A stretch of DNA of 64,000 bases from contig NZ_JAZAPB010000002.1 of NCBI RefSeq assembly GCF_036321025.1, forward strand, positions 868,001 through 932,000, in the 5' to 3' direction. The stretch comes from Alteraurantiacibacter hainanensis (GTDB taxonomy: Bacteria; Pseudomonadota; Alphaproteobacteria; Sphingomonadales; Sphingomonadaceae). The position numbers and the translations under genes are program-made. Under the pieces are notes generated by a model that searched no databases, was not told where the DNA came from, and saw only the letters and a program-made list of their open reading frames with translations. This document shows positions 49,137 to 56,712 of the stretch, in pieces; the first letter of the stretch is position 1; every line of letters starts with the position of its first letter.

Positions 49137-51803
49137 ATGACGACGCAAACGAGCGATATCTGGCATCCTCGCGAAGCCGAAGAAGCTCTCCGCGCGCTTG
49201 CTTCGGATCGTGAAGGTCTGACCAATGAGACTGCCGAAAAGCGGCTGGCCGAGCACGGACCCAATAGCCTGCCCGAAGCGAAGCCCGTCTCTCCGCTGGT
49301 GCGGTTCCTTGGACAGTTCAACAATCCGCTGATTTACTTCCTGCTGGCCGCTGCCGTGGCGGCCTTCCTGCTCGACCATGCAGTCGATGCCGTGGTCATC
49401 CTGCTGGTCGTGCTGGTCAATGCGCTCGTCGGATTTGTCCAAGAGGGGCGGGCGGAGAAGGCGCTGAGCGGCATGCACGGCCTCATTTCACCCCATGCAA
49501 ATGTACTGCGCGACGGCGAAAGGCGCGAGATCGAGGTGGCGGGCCTTGTACCTGGCGACGTCGTGCTGATCGAAGCGGGCGATCGCGTGCCTGCGGATTT
49601 GCGTATCCTGCGCGCGCGAGGCCTCGCGGTGGAAGAAGCGGCGCTCACCGGCGAGTCGGTTGCCGCCGAGAAGCAGGAGGAACCGGTACGCGAGGACGCG
49701 GCGCTGGGCGATCGCGCCTCCATGGCGTTTTCGGGCACGCTGGTCGCGCGCGGGCAGGGGACCGGGCTGGTCGTGGAGACCGGCAGTAGGACCGAAATCG
49801 GCAGGATCAGCGGCATGCTCCTCGATGTGCCGCAGCTGGTCACCCCGCTCCTGCAGCAGATCAACACCTTCGCCCGCCTGCTCGCACTGGTGATCCTTGC
49901 CTTTGGCGCAGGTCTATTCGCTTTCGCGGTCTTCGTGCGCGATTATCCGTGGGTCGATGCCTTGATCGCGGTGGTTGCCGTGGCCGTGGGGGCGATCCCG
50001 GAGGGTCTGCCTGCGGTAATCACAATAACGCTCGCCATCGGCGTGCAGCGAATGGCCGGCCGCCGGGCGGTGATCCGCAAGCTGCCGGCGGTGGAATCGC
50101 TTGGCGCCACCAGCGTGATCTGCAGCGACAAGACCGGGACGCTGACTCGCAACGAGATGATGGTGGTGCGTTTGCTGACCCCCGAACGCGAATATGGTGT
50201 CAGCGGCATCGGTTATGCGCCCGATGGCGAGGTGACTCCTGCTGACGGGGCGCTGGAGAAGGCCGGAGATACCGACGATCTGGTTCGCTGCGGCGTGTTA
50301 TGCAACGATGCGCAGCTGGTACAAGAGCATGGCGAGTGGGGCGTTTCCGGCGATCCGATGGAAGGCGCGCTGCTTGCGCTCGCCGCCAAGGGCGAGATCG
50401 AGAGCGATAGACTGAAGCGCGATTGGCCACGGCTGGACGAGCTCCCGTTTGACGCCTCCTACCGCTACATGGCCACGCTGCACCGGGCGCCCGACGGCAG
50501 GCGCGTGATCTTCGTCAAGGGTGCGCCCGAAGCGGTGCTGTCGCTTTGCTGCAATGCGGCCGCCGTCGACTGGCAGGCCCTCGTCGAACGATCGGCGAAC
50601 AACGGCGAGCGCCTGCTGGGCTTTGCCATGCTGGAGCCGGAAGTGCAGCTCGATCGGCTGACGCACCAAGACCTCTGCGGAGCGACAATGCTGGGGCTGA
50701 TGGGCTTCATCGATCCGCCGAGGGAGGAGGCAAAATTGGCCATTGCCGAGTGCCGCTCCGCCGGCATCGCGATCAAGATGATCACTGGCGATCATGCCGC
50801 GACAGCGCGGGCGATTGCCCGCCAACTTGACCTGGCCGACGATCCGCAAGCCCTGACCGGCTCACAGATCGAAGAGTTGGACGACGAAGAGCTTACCCGC
50901 CGCGTTTCGGACGTCTCGGTATTCGCGCGCGCCAGCCCGGAACACAAGCTGCGGATCGTGCGCGCGCTGCAGGCCCTCGGACAGATCGTCGCGATGACCG
51001 GCGACGGAGTCAACGATGCCCCCTCGCTCAAGCAGGCCGATATCGGCACGGCAATGGGCAACAGCGGGACCGAAGCCGCGCGCGAGGCTTCGGAAATGGT
51101 CTTGTTGGACGACAATTTCGCCTCGATCGTTGCCGCCGTGCGTGAAGGCCGCACCGTCTACGACAATATCACCAAGGTTATTGCCTGGACGCTGCCGACC
51201 AATGGAGGCGAGGCGATCGTCGTTATTCTCGCCATACTGGCAGGTTTTGCATTGCCGCTGACCGCGACGCAGATCCTGTGGATCAACCTCGTCACTGCGG
51301 TAACGCTGGGGCTGGTCCTGGCATTCGAGCCGGCCGAGCCGGGCGTTATGGAAAGGCCGCCGCGCAAGCGTGATGCGCCCTTGCTGACCGGACTGCTGCT
51401 GTGGCGTGTCTTGCTCGTCTCGGCATTGTTCGCAACCGTGGTGTTGCTGGTCTTCTTCGGTGTGCAGAATGCTGGCGCCAGCGTGGAGAAGGCGCGTACG
51501 ATGACGGTCAACATGCTGGTAGTGGCGGAGGTATTTTACCTCTTCAACGTGCGCTTCATCCATATGCGCTCGATAACGCTGAAGGGCGCACTCGGCACCA
51601 AGCCGGTGCTGATTGCGCTGGCCACGGTGATCGTGGCACAACTTTCTTTCACCTATCTGCCGTTCCTGCAGCGTGTCTTCGACACGCGACCACTCAGCCT
51701 AGCCGAAGGGGCGCTTATCATCGCCATCGGCGCAGCCCTGTTTCTGGTGCTGGAGGTTGAGAAGGCAATCGTCTCGCGTATCCAGCATAGGCGCGGCCAG
51801 TGA
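49137..51803 (+). CDS. Type II cation-transporting P-type ATPase
   Basis: 888 residues from ATG 49137 (site GGAGA). The order is an N-terminal cation-ATPase domain (IWHPREAEEALRALASDREGLT), the M1-M2 pair, the actuator domain with LTGESVAAEK, and M4 with AIPEGLPAVITI. Then come the phosphorylation site SDKTGTLTRNEM (Asp331) and hinge MTGDGVNDAPSLKQADIG, followed by six C-terminal membrane segments. PEGLP in M4 marks the type II group (Ca2+, Mn2+, Na+ or H+ pumps). The exact ion is not decided by sequence. It sits in the sugar-metabolism block, perhaps coupling ion balance to energy stress. Confidence 0.93.
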   Translation: MTTQTSDIWHPREAEEALRALASDREGLTNETAEKRLAEHGPNSLPEAKPVSPLVRFLGQFNNPLIYFLLAAAVAAFLLDHAVDAVVILLVVLVNALVGFVQEGRAEKALSGMHGLISPHANVLRDGERREIEVAGLVPGDVVLIEAGDRVPADLRILRARGLAVEEAALTGESVAAEKQEEPVREDAALGDRASMAFSGTLVARGQGTGLVVETGSRTEIGRISGMLLDVPQLVTPLLQQINTFARLLALVILAFGAGLFAFAVFVRDYPWVDALIAVVAVAVGAIPEGLPAVITITLAIGVQRMAGRRAVIRKLPAVESLGATSVICSDKTGTLTRNEMMVVRLLTPEREYGVSGIGYAPDGEVTPADGALEKAGDTDDLVRCGVLCNDAQLVQEHGEWGVSGDPMEGALLALAAKGEIESDRLKRDWPRLDELPFDASYRYMATLHRAPDGRRVIFVKGAPEAVLSLCCNAAAVDWQALVERSANNGERLLGFAMLEPEVQLDRLTHQDLCGATMLGLMGFIDPPREEAKLAIAECRSAGIAIKMITGDHAATARAIARQLDLADDPQALTGSQIEELDDEELTRRVSDVSVFARASPEHKLRIVRALQALGQIVAMTGDGVNDAPSLKQADIGTAMGNSGTEAAREASEMVLLDDNFASIVAAVREGRTVYDNITKVIAWTLPTNGGEAIVVILAILAGFALPLTATQILWINLVTAVTLGLVLAFEPAEPGVMERPPRKRDAPLLTGLLLWRVLLVSALFATVVLLVFFGVQNAGASVEKARTMTVNMLVVAEVFYLFNVRFIHMRSITLKGALGTKPVLIALATVIVAQLSFTYLPFLQRVFDTRPLSLAEGALIIAIGAALFLVLEVEKAIVSRIQHRRGQ

Positions 51804-51831
51804 ACGCAAACATGACAGCAGAGGCGAACGT

Positions 51832-52770
51832 ATGAGTAGCATCGCAACCCTGACGATGAACCCCACTATCGACATTTCCTTCGAAGTCGACAGTGTGCAT
51901 TCCACCCACAAGATCAGAGGCAGCCACGAACGCCACGATCCCGGCGGCGGCGGCATCAATGTCGCGCGGGTGTTTGTACGCCTGGGCGGCAATGCCCGAT
52001 GCTTCTACCTGGCGGGAGGAGCGGCCGGGGCAGCGCTGGATGAGTTGCTGGACCTGCACCAGATCGTCCGCACCCGTGTTTCGATCGAGGGTGAAACGCG
52101 GGTCAGCACCTCCATCTTCGAGAACACCACCGAAGAGCAATATCGCTTCGTCACCGACGGCCCTGTCATCCAGCCGGCCGAGTGGCAGCGCTGCCTCGAT
52201 CTGCTGGCGCAGGCGGATTGCGATTACCTCGTGGCCAGCGGTTCATTGCCGCGAGGCGTTCCGCAGGATTTCTACGCCATGGTCGCAGCAGCCGCCGCTG
52301 AACGCGATATCCGCATGGTGCTGGACAGTTCGGGGGCCGCGCTGGCGCAGGGGCTGGCGGGCGGCGGTGTTTATCTGGTGAAGCCTAGCATCAGTGAACT
52401 GAGCGCCCTTGTCGGTCATGAGCTGGTCGACGAGCACGCAATAGCCGAGGCGGCGCAAGGGATCGTGCAGAGCGGCCAGGCCGAACACGTGGCGGTCACG
52501 ATGGGCAGCGATGGCGCTCTGCTGGCGAATGCCTCCGGCAATCTGCGACTTCCGGCAATCCGGGTAAAGGCCGCAAGTGCCGTGGGAGCCGGCGACAGCT
52601 TTCTGGCGGCAACTCTCCATGCGCTCGCCGCCAATAACGACCTTGGCGATGCTTTCCGTTTCGGGCTTGCAGCCGGAGCCGCAGCGGTGCGAACGCAAGG
52701 GACGGACCTTGCCCGACCAGAAGACATACACCTGCTATACTCGGAAGCAGTCCTGCTCGCGCCTCGATAG
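51832..52770 (+). CDS. PfkB-family hexose-phosphate kinase
   Basis: 312 residues from ATG 51832 (site AGAGGCGAA). It opens MSSIATLTMNPTIDISFEVD and has GGGGINVARVFVRLGG. The catalytic motif SAVGAGDSFLAA has the base Asp, and the ATP site VTMGSDGALLA precedes it. The MNPTID opening is typical of 1-phosphofructokinase/6-phosphofructokinase II (PfkB) enzymes. It could phosphorylate fructose-6-phosphate to feed the glucose-6-phosphate made by the trehalose genes into glycolysis. It starts 28 bp after the ATPase stop. The decayed IS110 transposase begins within 10 bp of its stop. Confidence 0.9.
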   Translation: MSSIATLTMNPTIDISFEVDSVHSTHKIRGSHERHDPGGGGINVARVFVRLGGNARCFYLAGGAAGAALDELLDLHQIVRTRVSIEGETRVSTSIFENTTEEQYRFVTDGPVIQPAEWQRCLDLLAQADCDYLVASGSLPRGVPQDFYAMVAAAAAERDIRMVLDSSGAALAQGLAGGGVYLVKPSISELSALVGHELVDEHAIAEAAQGIVQSGQAEHVAVTMGSDGALLANASGNLRLPAIRVKAASAVGAGDSFLAATLHALAANNDLGDAFRFGLAAGAAAVRTQGTDLARPEDIHLLYSEAVLLAPR

Positions 52771-52779
52771 GTTGCTCGT

Positions 52780-52986
52780 GCGGGATCAGCATGCCTGAGC
52801 ATGTGGTGGGCGCGACGACGGTCGTGCCATGCCCATTGAAGCAGCGCGAAGCGACGCCCGCTGACAGAGCTGCTGGCGCGCAAGAAGCCCAGGGTTGCCG
52901 TGGTGGCCCGGGCTAACGAGAATGCCAGGATCATCTGGATCATGATGATAACAAGCGAGAGCTATCGCGAGATGCAGGCAGCCTGA
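52780..52986 (+). mobile_element. Decayed C-terminal remnant of an IS110-family transposase
   Basis: The last ~48 codons (52840-52986) read SSAKRRPLTELLARKKP, then RVAVVARANENARIIW, and end in ESYREMQAA before TGA. This matches the IS110 transposase C-terminus (LLARK-P-VAVVALANK-ARI-WA...YR). A piece upstream at about 52791-52826 reads EHVVGATTVV in another frame, like the preceding VVGATAVV segment, so at least one frameshift is present. Everything before is lost. It begins immediately after pfkB and marks an old insertion/deletion boundary. Confidence 0.75.
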
Positions 52987-53377
52987 TGACACGCGCCCGC
53001 TAGCGTCAGCGAAGTTGGAAAGGGCGCGTGATTTGACGCAACAGGCCGGTTGAAACTGCCGGAGCGTGATAAGCCGAACGACCCAAGCACTTTCATATGC
53101 GGGGAATTGGTGGGGACCTGAACCAAGCGAAAGGCATCAAGGCCAGCGGTCATGTGAACCGCACACAAAGGCCGGACAACTTGGCGCCTAATTGCGGACG
53201 CTGAGGGAGCGATGCAAAGACATGCGCCAACAATCGGTATTTTTGCGATTAGCCAATAGATGTTGGCAAGGCGCATGCTTGGGTTTCTGGCTCAAAAGGC
53301 ATGGGGAACCGCTCTTCTGCACCTCCGTTAGATTCATTCCAACTGCTGAATTTACCGAGTTCTTTGTCGTGATTTTG
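52987..53377. other. Gene-free stretch after the IS110 remnant
   Basis: About 390 bp. The left part is probably the untranslated right end of the IS110 element; I could not find its terminal boundary. Open frames here are short and lack ribosome sites. The right part leads into the lipoprotein at 53378 and should hold its promoter. Confidence 0.4.
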
Positions 53378-53884
53378 ATGCGCGCTTCCGTGACGGCTCT
53401 TGCAGTTTTGCTCTCGGCCGGGTGCATGCACCATGCCTCACCCGACGCTGCCGCATCCATCCAGCAAGAGGCTGCGATCCTCATGCGTTTCGAAATGCAA
53501 AACACCACGCTTTCGTCTGGCATGCTTTCTGCGGCCACGCAGTCTGCGACCCAACCCAATGTCGCCAGGCTTGGGTTGGAGGATGGGGAGACAGGTGAAG
53601 TCAGCGGCCTGCTTGTCTTTGCTACCATCGACGAATTTGCGGCCTGGAGAGAGAGCAGCATGGACTCTTTCTTTGGGAATTTCGGGGAAGACGCCTCTTT
53701 CAGATCTGTTCGCATCATAAGGCCTGCGAATGCAGAACTTTCGGGACGAAGCGGTCTTTCGCAATTGGCCGATGAAATACGCATTTCTTACCAGAATGCA
53801 GAAAACGAAGCTGCAGGGGACGCAGACATCGATGCTGTGACTGTGATTTGCGGCGACGGTGCTGAGTGCACGCCGAGTAATTGA
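53378..53884 (+). CDS. Hypothetical lipoprotein A of a pair
   Basis: 168 residues from ATG 53378, chosen because MRASVTALAVLLSAGC is a full lipoprotein signal; the longer frame upstream reads through IS-derived sequence. The mature part is soluble, with Ala/Gln-rich helices, then a central domain (SGLLVFATIDEFAAWRESSMDSFF), and ends GDADIDAVTVICGDGAECTPSN. The C-terminus, with two Cys, resembles that of the next lipoprotein. Lower G+C than the core genes suggests recent acquisition. I do not recognise the family. Confidence 0.6.
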   Translation: MRASVTALAVLLSAGCMHHASPDAAASIQQEAAILMRFEMQNTTLSSGMLSAATQSATQPNVARLGLEDGETGEVSGLLVFATIDEFAAWRESSMDSFFGNFGEDASFRSVRIIRPANAELSGRSGLSQLADEIRISYQNAENEAAGDADIDAVTVICGDGAECTPSN

Positions 53885-53925
53885 GTTTCAAGGGGACCGA
53901 CGAGCACGCTGAAAGGATTAGATCG

Positions 53926-54390
53926 ATGCTCTTACTGCGAGTAGCCGCTGTGTCCGGGACAGCTCTATTATCGATAGGATGCGCCACGCCTGCCAATCAC
54001 GTTCTTTCGCCTTATACATTGGTGAACGGTGCGGTCTTGCAGGACGTCGTCACCATTGCCGGAGACCCGCAAGGCGGCGCACCGAGTGTCACCGTCGTCA
54101 GCACCTATGACGTGACTCAGGCGGACGAGGTTGAGCTCGTCTCTAGAGAGCATGGTGTAGGTCCACCCCTTGGGCCCGCGATAGCGCGAGGCCTCTCATT
54201 GGGGGTGCCAATTGCCATCGGAGCTATCGGGGCCGCAGCTGCCCGCAATCAGGACGAGACGTTTATCCAGGAAACGAACTATTCGACACAGGGCAATATA
54301 TCGTATGGCGGCGATGCAGGCGACATCGATGCCGCCAATCAGGCAATTTGGGAATGTGCCGCGGGGGGCGACTGCGGCGTTAGTAACTAG
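53926..54390 (+). CDS. Hypothetical lipoprotein B of a pair
   Basis: 154 residues from ATG 53926 with the signal MLLLRVAAVSGTALLSIGC. An upstream in-frame TTG at 53881 would add 15 polar residues and is less likely. The mature part has a beta-rich domain (SVTVVSTYDVTQADEVELVSRE), a Gly/Ala-rich hydrophobic stretch (LGVPIAIGAIGAAAA) that may insert into a membrane, and the ending GGDAGDIDAANQAIWECAAGGDCGVSN. The start lies 41 bp after lipoprotein A, and both share the DIDA...C...C...SN ending. Function is unknown. Confidence 0.6.
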   Translation: MLLLRVAAVSGTALLSIGCATPANHVLSPYTLVNGAVLQDVVTIAGDPQGGAPSVTVVSTYDVTQADEVELVSREHGVGPPLGPAIARGLSLGVPIAIGAIGAAAARNQDETFIQETNYSTQGNISYGGDAGDIDAANQAIWECAAGGDCGVSN

Positions 54391-54452
54391 GGGTTCTTCA
54401 ATTTGCGCGGGGCACCCGTACTTTCTGTGCGCAGCTGCTGCAAACGAGGATG

Positions 54453-54494
54453 AATCTCTCCTTCCGGCGAGCTTGGTCGATGACGGAAGAGATT
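54453..54494. terminator. Hairpin after the lipoprotein pair
   Basis: AATCTC (54453-54458) pairs with GAGATT (54489-54494), and TTCCG (54462-54466) with CGGAA (54484-54488). There is a 3-nt bulge and a 17-nt loop. It is 62 bp after the lipoprotein B stop, before the nitrile hydratase operon. No long T-tract follows. Confidence 0.35.
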
Positions 54495-54616
54495 GAATGC
54501 TGAGAGGTTGCGACGTTCGGTGATCCGCCCCGCGCTTCAGCGGACCGGCGCGAAACTTGCTGGTTTCGATTGTTCAGCTAAGCTGGCGGCAATGCGACAC
54601 ATTCAGCCTGCAAGTT

Positions 54617-54633
54617 GATCAAACCGTTTGATC
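54617..54633. promoter_or_regulatory. Perfect 17-bp dyad before the nitrile hydratase operon
   Basis: GATCAAAC-C-GTTTGATC is an exact palindrome with one central base. It ends 22 bp before the nthB ATG and just upstream of the GGAAGGAGGG ribosome site. Size and symmetry suggest an operator for a dimeric repressor or activator (GntR or TetR type). No such gene is adjacent. Confidence 0.5.
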
Positions 54634-54655
54634 TGGCGGGGGAAGGAGGGCGGCA

Positions 54656-55327
54656 ATGGACGGCATCCACGACCTTGGCGGCATCACGAATTTCGGGGCT
54701 GTCAGGTCGGAGCCCGACGAGCCGGTATTCCATCATGATTGGGAGCGTCGTGTCTTCGGGATGAACATGGCTGGCCTTGCCTTCGTCGGGCCGGTGGACA
54801 GAGCGCGCCATGTGATCGAGAGGATGGATGCAATCCACTACCTTACGACTAGCTATTACGAACACTGGCTGCATGGAATTGTGACGCTATGCGAGGAACT
54901 CGGTTACGTCTCGGCTGAAGAACTCGAGAGTGGAATAGCCGATGGCCCTGCGAAACTCCCGCATCCGCCCCCCGATGCGACCATGATTGAAGACCTCGTA
55001 CGCGTCGGCATGCCAGCGATCCGGCCTTGCGAGCAACCACCCGCATTTGCTGTGGGTGCTCGTGTCCTTGCCAGGAACATGGAGGTCAAGGGGCACACGC
55101 GCCTGCCGCGGTACGCAAGGGGAAAGCCGGGCACGATTGTCGCTTATCGCGAGTGCCACGCCTTCCCCGATACTGCCGCTCACGATCGAGGCGAATGTCC
55201 CCAACCGCTTTACACCGTTCGTTTCGAGGCAAAGGACCTGTGGGGCGATAATGTGTCCCGGCGCGATTGTGTCTACCTTGATCTCTGGGAGTCCTATCTC
55301 CAGGAGCCGGACGAAGGAGTTGCCTGA
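54656..55327 (+). CDS. nthB: Nitrile hydratase beta subunit
   Basis: 223 residues from ATG 54656, with the excellent site GGAAGGAGGG. The opening MDGIHDLGGITNFGAV and the HHDWERRVFGM segment are family hallmarks. The C-terminal half (KGHTRLPRYARGKPGTIVAYRECHAFPDTAA) is the SH3-like barrel that contacts the metal centre of the alpha subunit, including the two Arg residues expected in R-x-R-Y-R/A. Nitrile hydratase converts nitriles to amides. Beta precedes alpha and the accessory gene, the order usual for cobalt-type enzymes. No amidase follows. Confidence 0.95.
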   Translation: MDGIHDLGGITNFGAVRSEPDEPVFHHDWERRVFGMNMAGLAFVGPVDRARHVIERMDAIHYLTTSYYEHWLHGIVTLCEELGYVSAEELESGIADGPAKLPHPPPDATMIEDLVRVGMPAIRPCEQPPAFAVGARVLARNMEVKGHTRLPRYARGKPGTIVAYRECHAFPDTAAHDRGECPQPLYTVRFEAKDLWGDNVSRRDCVYLDLWESYLQEPDEGVA

Positions 55328-55328
55328 T

Positions 55329-55985
55329 ATGAGCAACGATCATCACGACCATGGCCATGCACACGCTGCGCCGCCCAACCCCTATCACACCAACGAGCGC
55401 AGCGCAGAAGAGAATAAAGCACTCGAACAAAAGGTTGCCCGGATCGAAGCGCTACTGATCGAGAAGGGCTTGTTCGACAAGGGCGCGCTCGATCGGGTGA
55501 TCGATATCTATGAGAATGACCTTGGCCCCCTGAATGGCGCCAAGGTGGTCGCCAAGGCTTGGACCGATCCCGATTTTAAACAACGCCTCCTGCAGGACGG
55601 CAGCGCTGCCATTGCCGAACTCGGCTTCGGCGGACTTCAGGGCGAACATCTGGTCGTTTGCGAAAATACGCCCGAGGTCCACAACCTCGTCGTGTGCACC
55701 TTGTGCTCCTGCTATCCTTGGCCGGTGCTCGGACTGCCACCGGCATGGTACAAGGATGCCGCCTATAGATCGCGGGTGGTCGTAGATCCGAGGAGTGTTC
55801 TCACCGACTTTGGGACAGAGATCGGTGACGATGTCGAGGTAAGGGTGTGGGACAGCAGTTCCGAAATGCGGTATCTCGTCCTTCCGGAGAGGCCTGCAGG
55901 AACTGAAGACTTGACGGAACAGGAACTTGCGCAACTTGTCCATCGAGACGCCATGATCGGTGTCAGGAAGATTGAGCCAGCGTGA
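55329..55985 (+). CDS. nthA: Nitrile hydratase alpha subunit, cobalt type
   Basis: 218 residues from ATG 55329, one base after the beta-subunit stop. The metal site is VCTLCSC, with Cys123, Cys126, Ser127 and Cys128. The Thr between the first two ligands marks the cobalt (not iron) type. Conserved CYPWPVLGLPPAWYK follows. The N-terminus is His-rich (SNDHHDHGHAHAAPPNPYH) and could hold or collect metal ions. This His cluster is an extra of some cobalt-type alpha subunits. The accessory gene overlaps its stop (GTGA). Confidence 0.95.
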   Translation: MSNDHHDHGHAHAAPPNPYHTNERSAEENKALEQKVARIEALLIEKGLFDKGALDRVIDIYENDLGPLNGAKVVAKAWTDPDFKQRLLQDGSAAIAELGFGGLQGEHLVVCENTPEVHNLVVCTLCSCYPWPVLGLPPAWYKDAAYRSRVVVDPRSVLTDFGTEIGDDVEVRVWDSSSEMRYLVLPERPAGTEDLTEQELAQLVHRDAMIGVRKIEPA

Positions 55986-56278
55986 GTAAGGAGAGAGTCG
56001 CTAAGCCGGAAATCGCAGAAATGCAGGGCCAGCCAGCACTTCCGCGAAAGAGCGGCGAACTGGTTTTCCATGACGATTGGGAAAGGCGTGCTTTCGCAAT
56101 GGCAGTCAGCCTTGCAGAACAAGGGCGGTTCGCCTGGGCTGACTTTCAAAAAGAACTGATCGCGGCTGTTGCCGAGGCGGAAAGGGAAAATCCGCTAAAA
56201 CCAACGCGAGGCTACTTTGAAAGCTGGCTTGTAGCACTGGAAGCCGTGTTGGCAGATAAGCGTCTATTGGACGATTAA
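55982..56278 (+). CDS. Nitrile hydratase accessory/activator protein
   Basis: 98 residues from GTG 55982, overlapping the alpha-subunit stop by four bases. The FHDDWERRAFAMAVSLAEQGRFAWADFQKELI segment is homologous to the beta-subunit N-terminal helical domain, the known nature of these activators (P14K/NhlE type). They bind the alpha subunit and swap it with its cobalt-loaded counterpart. YFESWLVALEAVL follows. It completes a beta-alpha-activator operon. A cobalt transporter gene is not adjacent. Confidence 0.9.
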   Translation: MSKERVAKPEIAEMQGQPALPRKSGELVFHDDWERRAFAMAVSLAEQGRFAWADFQKELIAAVAEAERENPLKPTRGYFESWLVALEAVLADKRLLDD

Positions 56279-56514
56279 TCGCGCGGGCATAGGCTCGACC
56301 TAGCCACGGAGAATGTCCGCTTTCGGAAAACAGGAACTTGGCCTCAATATCTTGGAAGAGGGCGTGAGCGGAGACACTTGCGCGGATCTAGGGCGCAGCT
56401 CGTGGAGAGGTCTGCAAATACACGGTGTGTACACAGCTCCAGCTGGGCGCCTTGGCCTGGTTTTCTAAACTGTCGTTCATTGGCTGAAAACCGCGCTCTT
56501 CCGCAGTCTGAAAC
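56279..56514. other. Chromosomal flank left of the attachment site
   Basis: No gene found in this 236-bp stretch. A 10-bp palindrome TGTGTACACA lies at 56426-56435. Sequence directly before the tRNA fragment has no repeat I can place. Confidence 0.4.
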
Positions 56515-56571
56515 TGGTGGGCGATGACAGGCTCGAACTGCCGACCCTCTCGGTGTAAACGAGATGCTCTA
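56515..56571 (-). repeat. 3' fragment of tRNA-Val(UAC): attachment site
   Basis: Read on the reverse strand, positions 56571 to 56515 run from the D-stem (AGAGC) through an intact anticodon arm with loop TTTACAC (anticodon UAC), the variable loop, the T-arm GTTCGAGCC and the encoded CCA. The 5' acceptor strand and most of the D-arm are missing. Such 57-nt tRNA 3' pieces are left when an integrase recombines at a tRNA gene. Orientation places the element to the right, with the integrase 142 bp away. Confidence 0.85.
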
Positions 56572-56712
56572 GGTTTCTTGGGGCATCCTCGCGTTGCCCG
56601 TAGTCTCATATAACGGTTGTTTTTCAACAGCCTCAAGCAGATGCCCTATTCCGCTGTTGGACGGCGTTGCCTAGAAGTGGCTTACTATTGGCTTACTAGA
56701 AAGAGGCGCGAG

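Noticed and set aside
52962..53276. 104-codon reverse-strand frame in the post-IS stretch
   Set aside because: No ribosome site, no recognisable fold; it lies in probable IS end sequence.
56426..56435. Palindrome TGTGTACACA
   Set aside because: Only 10 bp, in a gene-free flank with nothing to regulate; expected by chance in a window of this size.
56572..56620. Possible 5' half of tRNA-Val next to the fragment
   Set aside because: Sequence after 56571 does not match a tRNA D-arm or acceptor strand, so this is not an intact or split tRNA gene.
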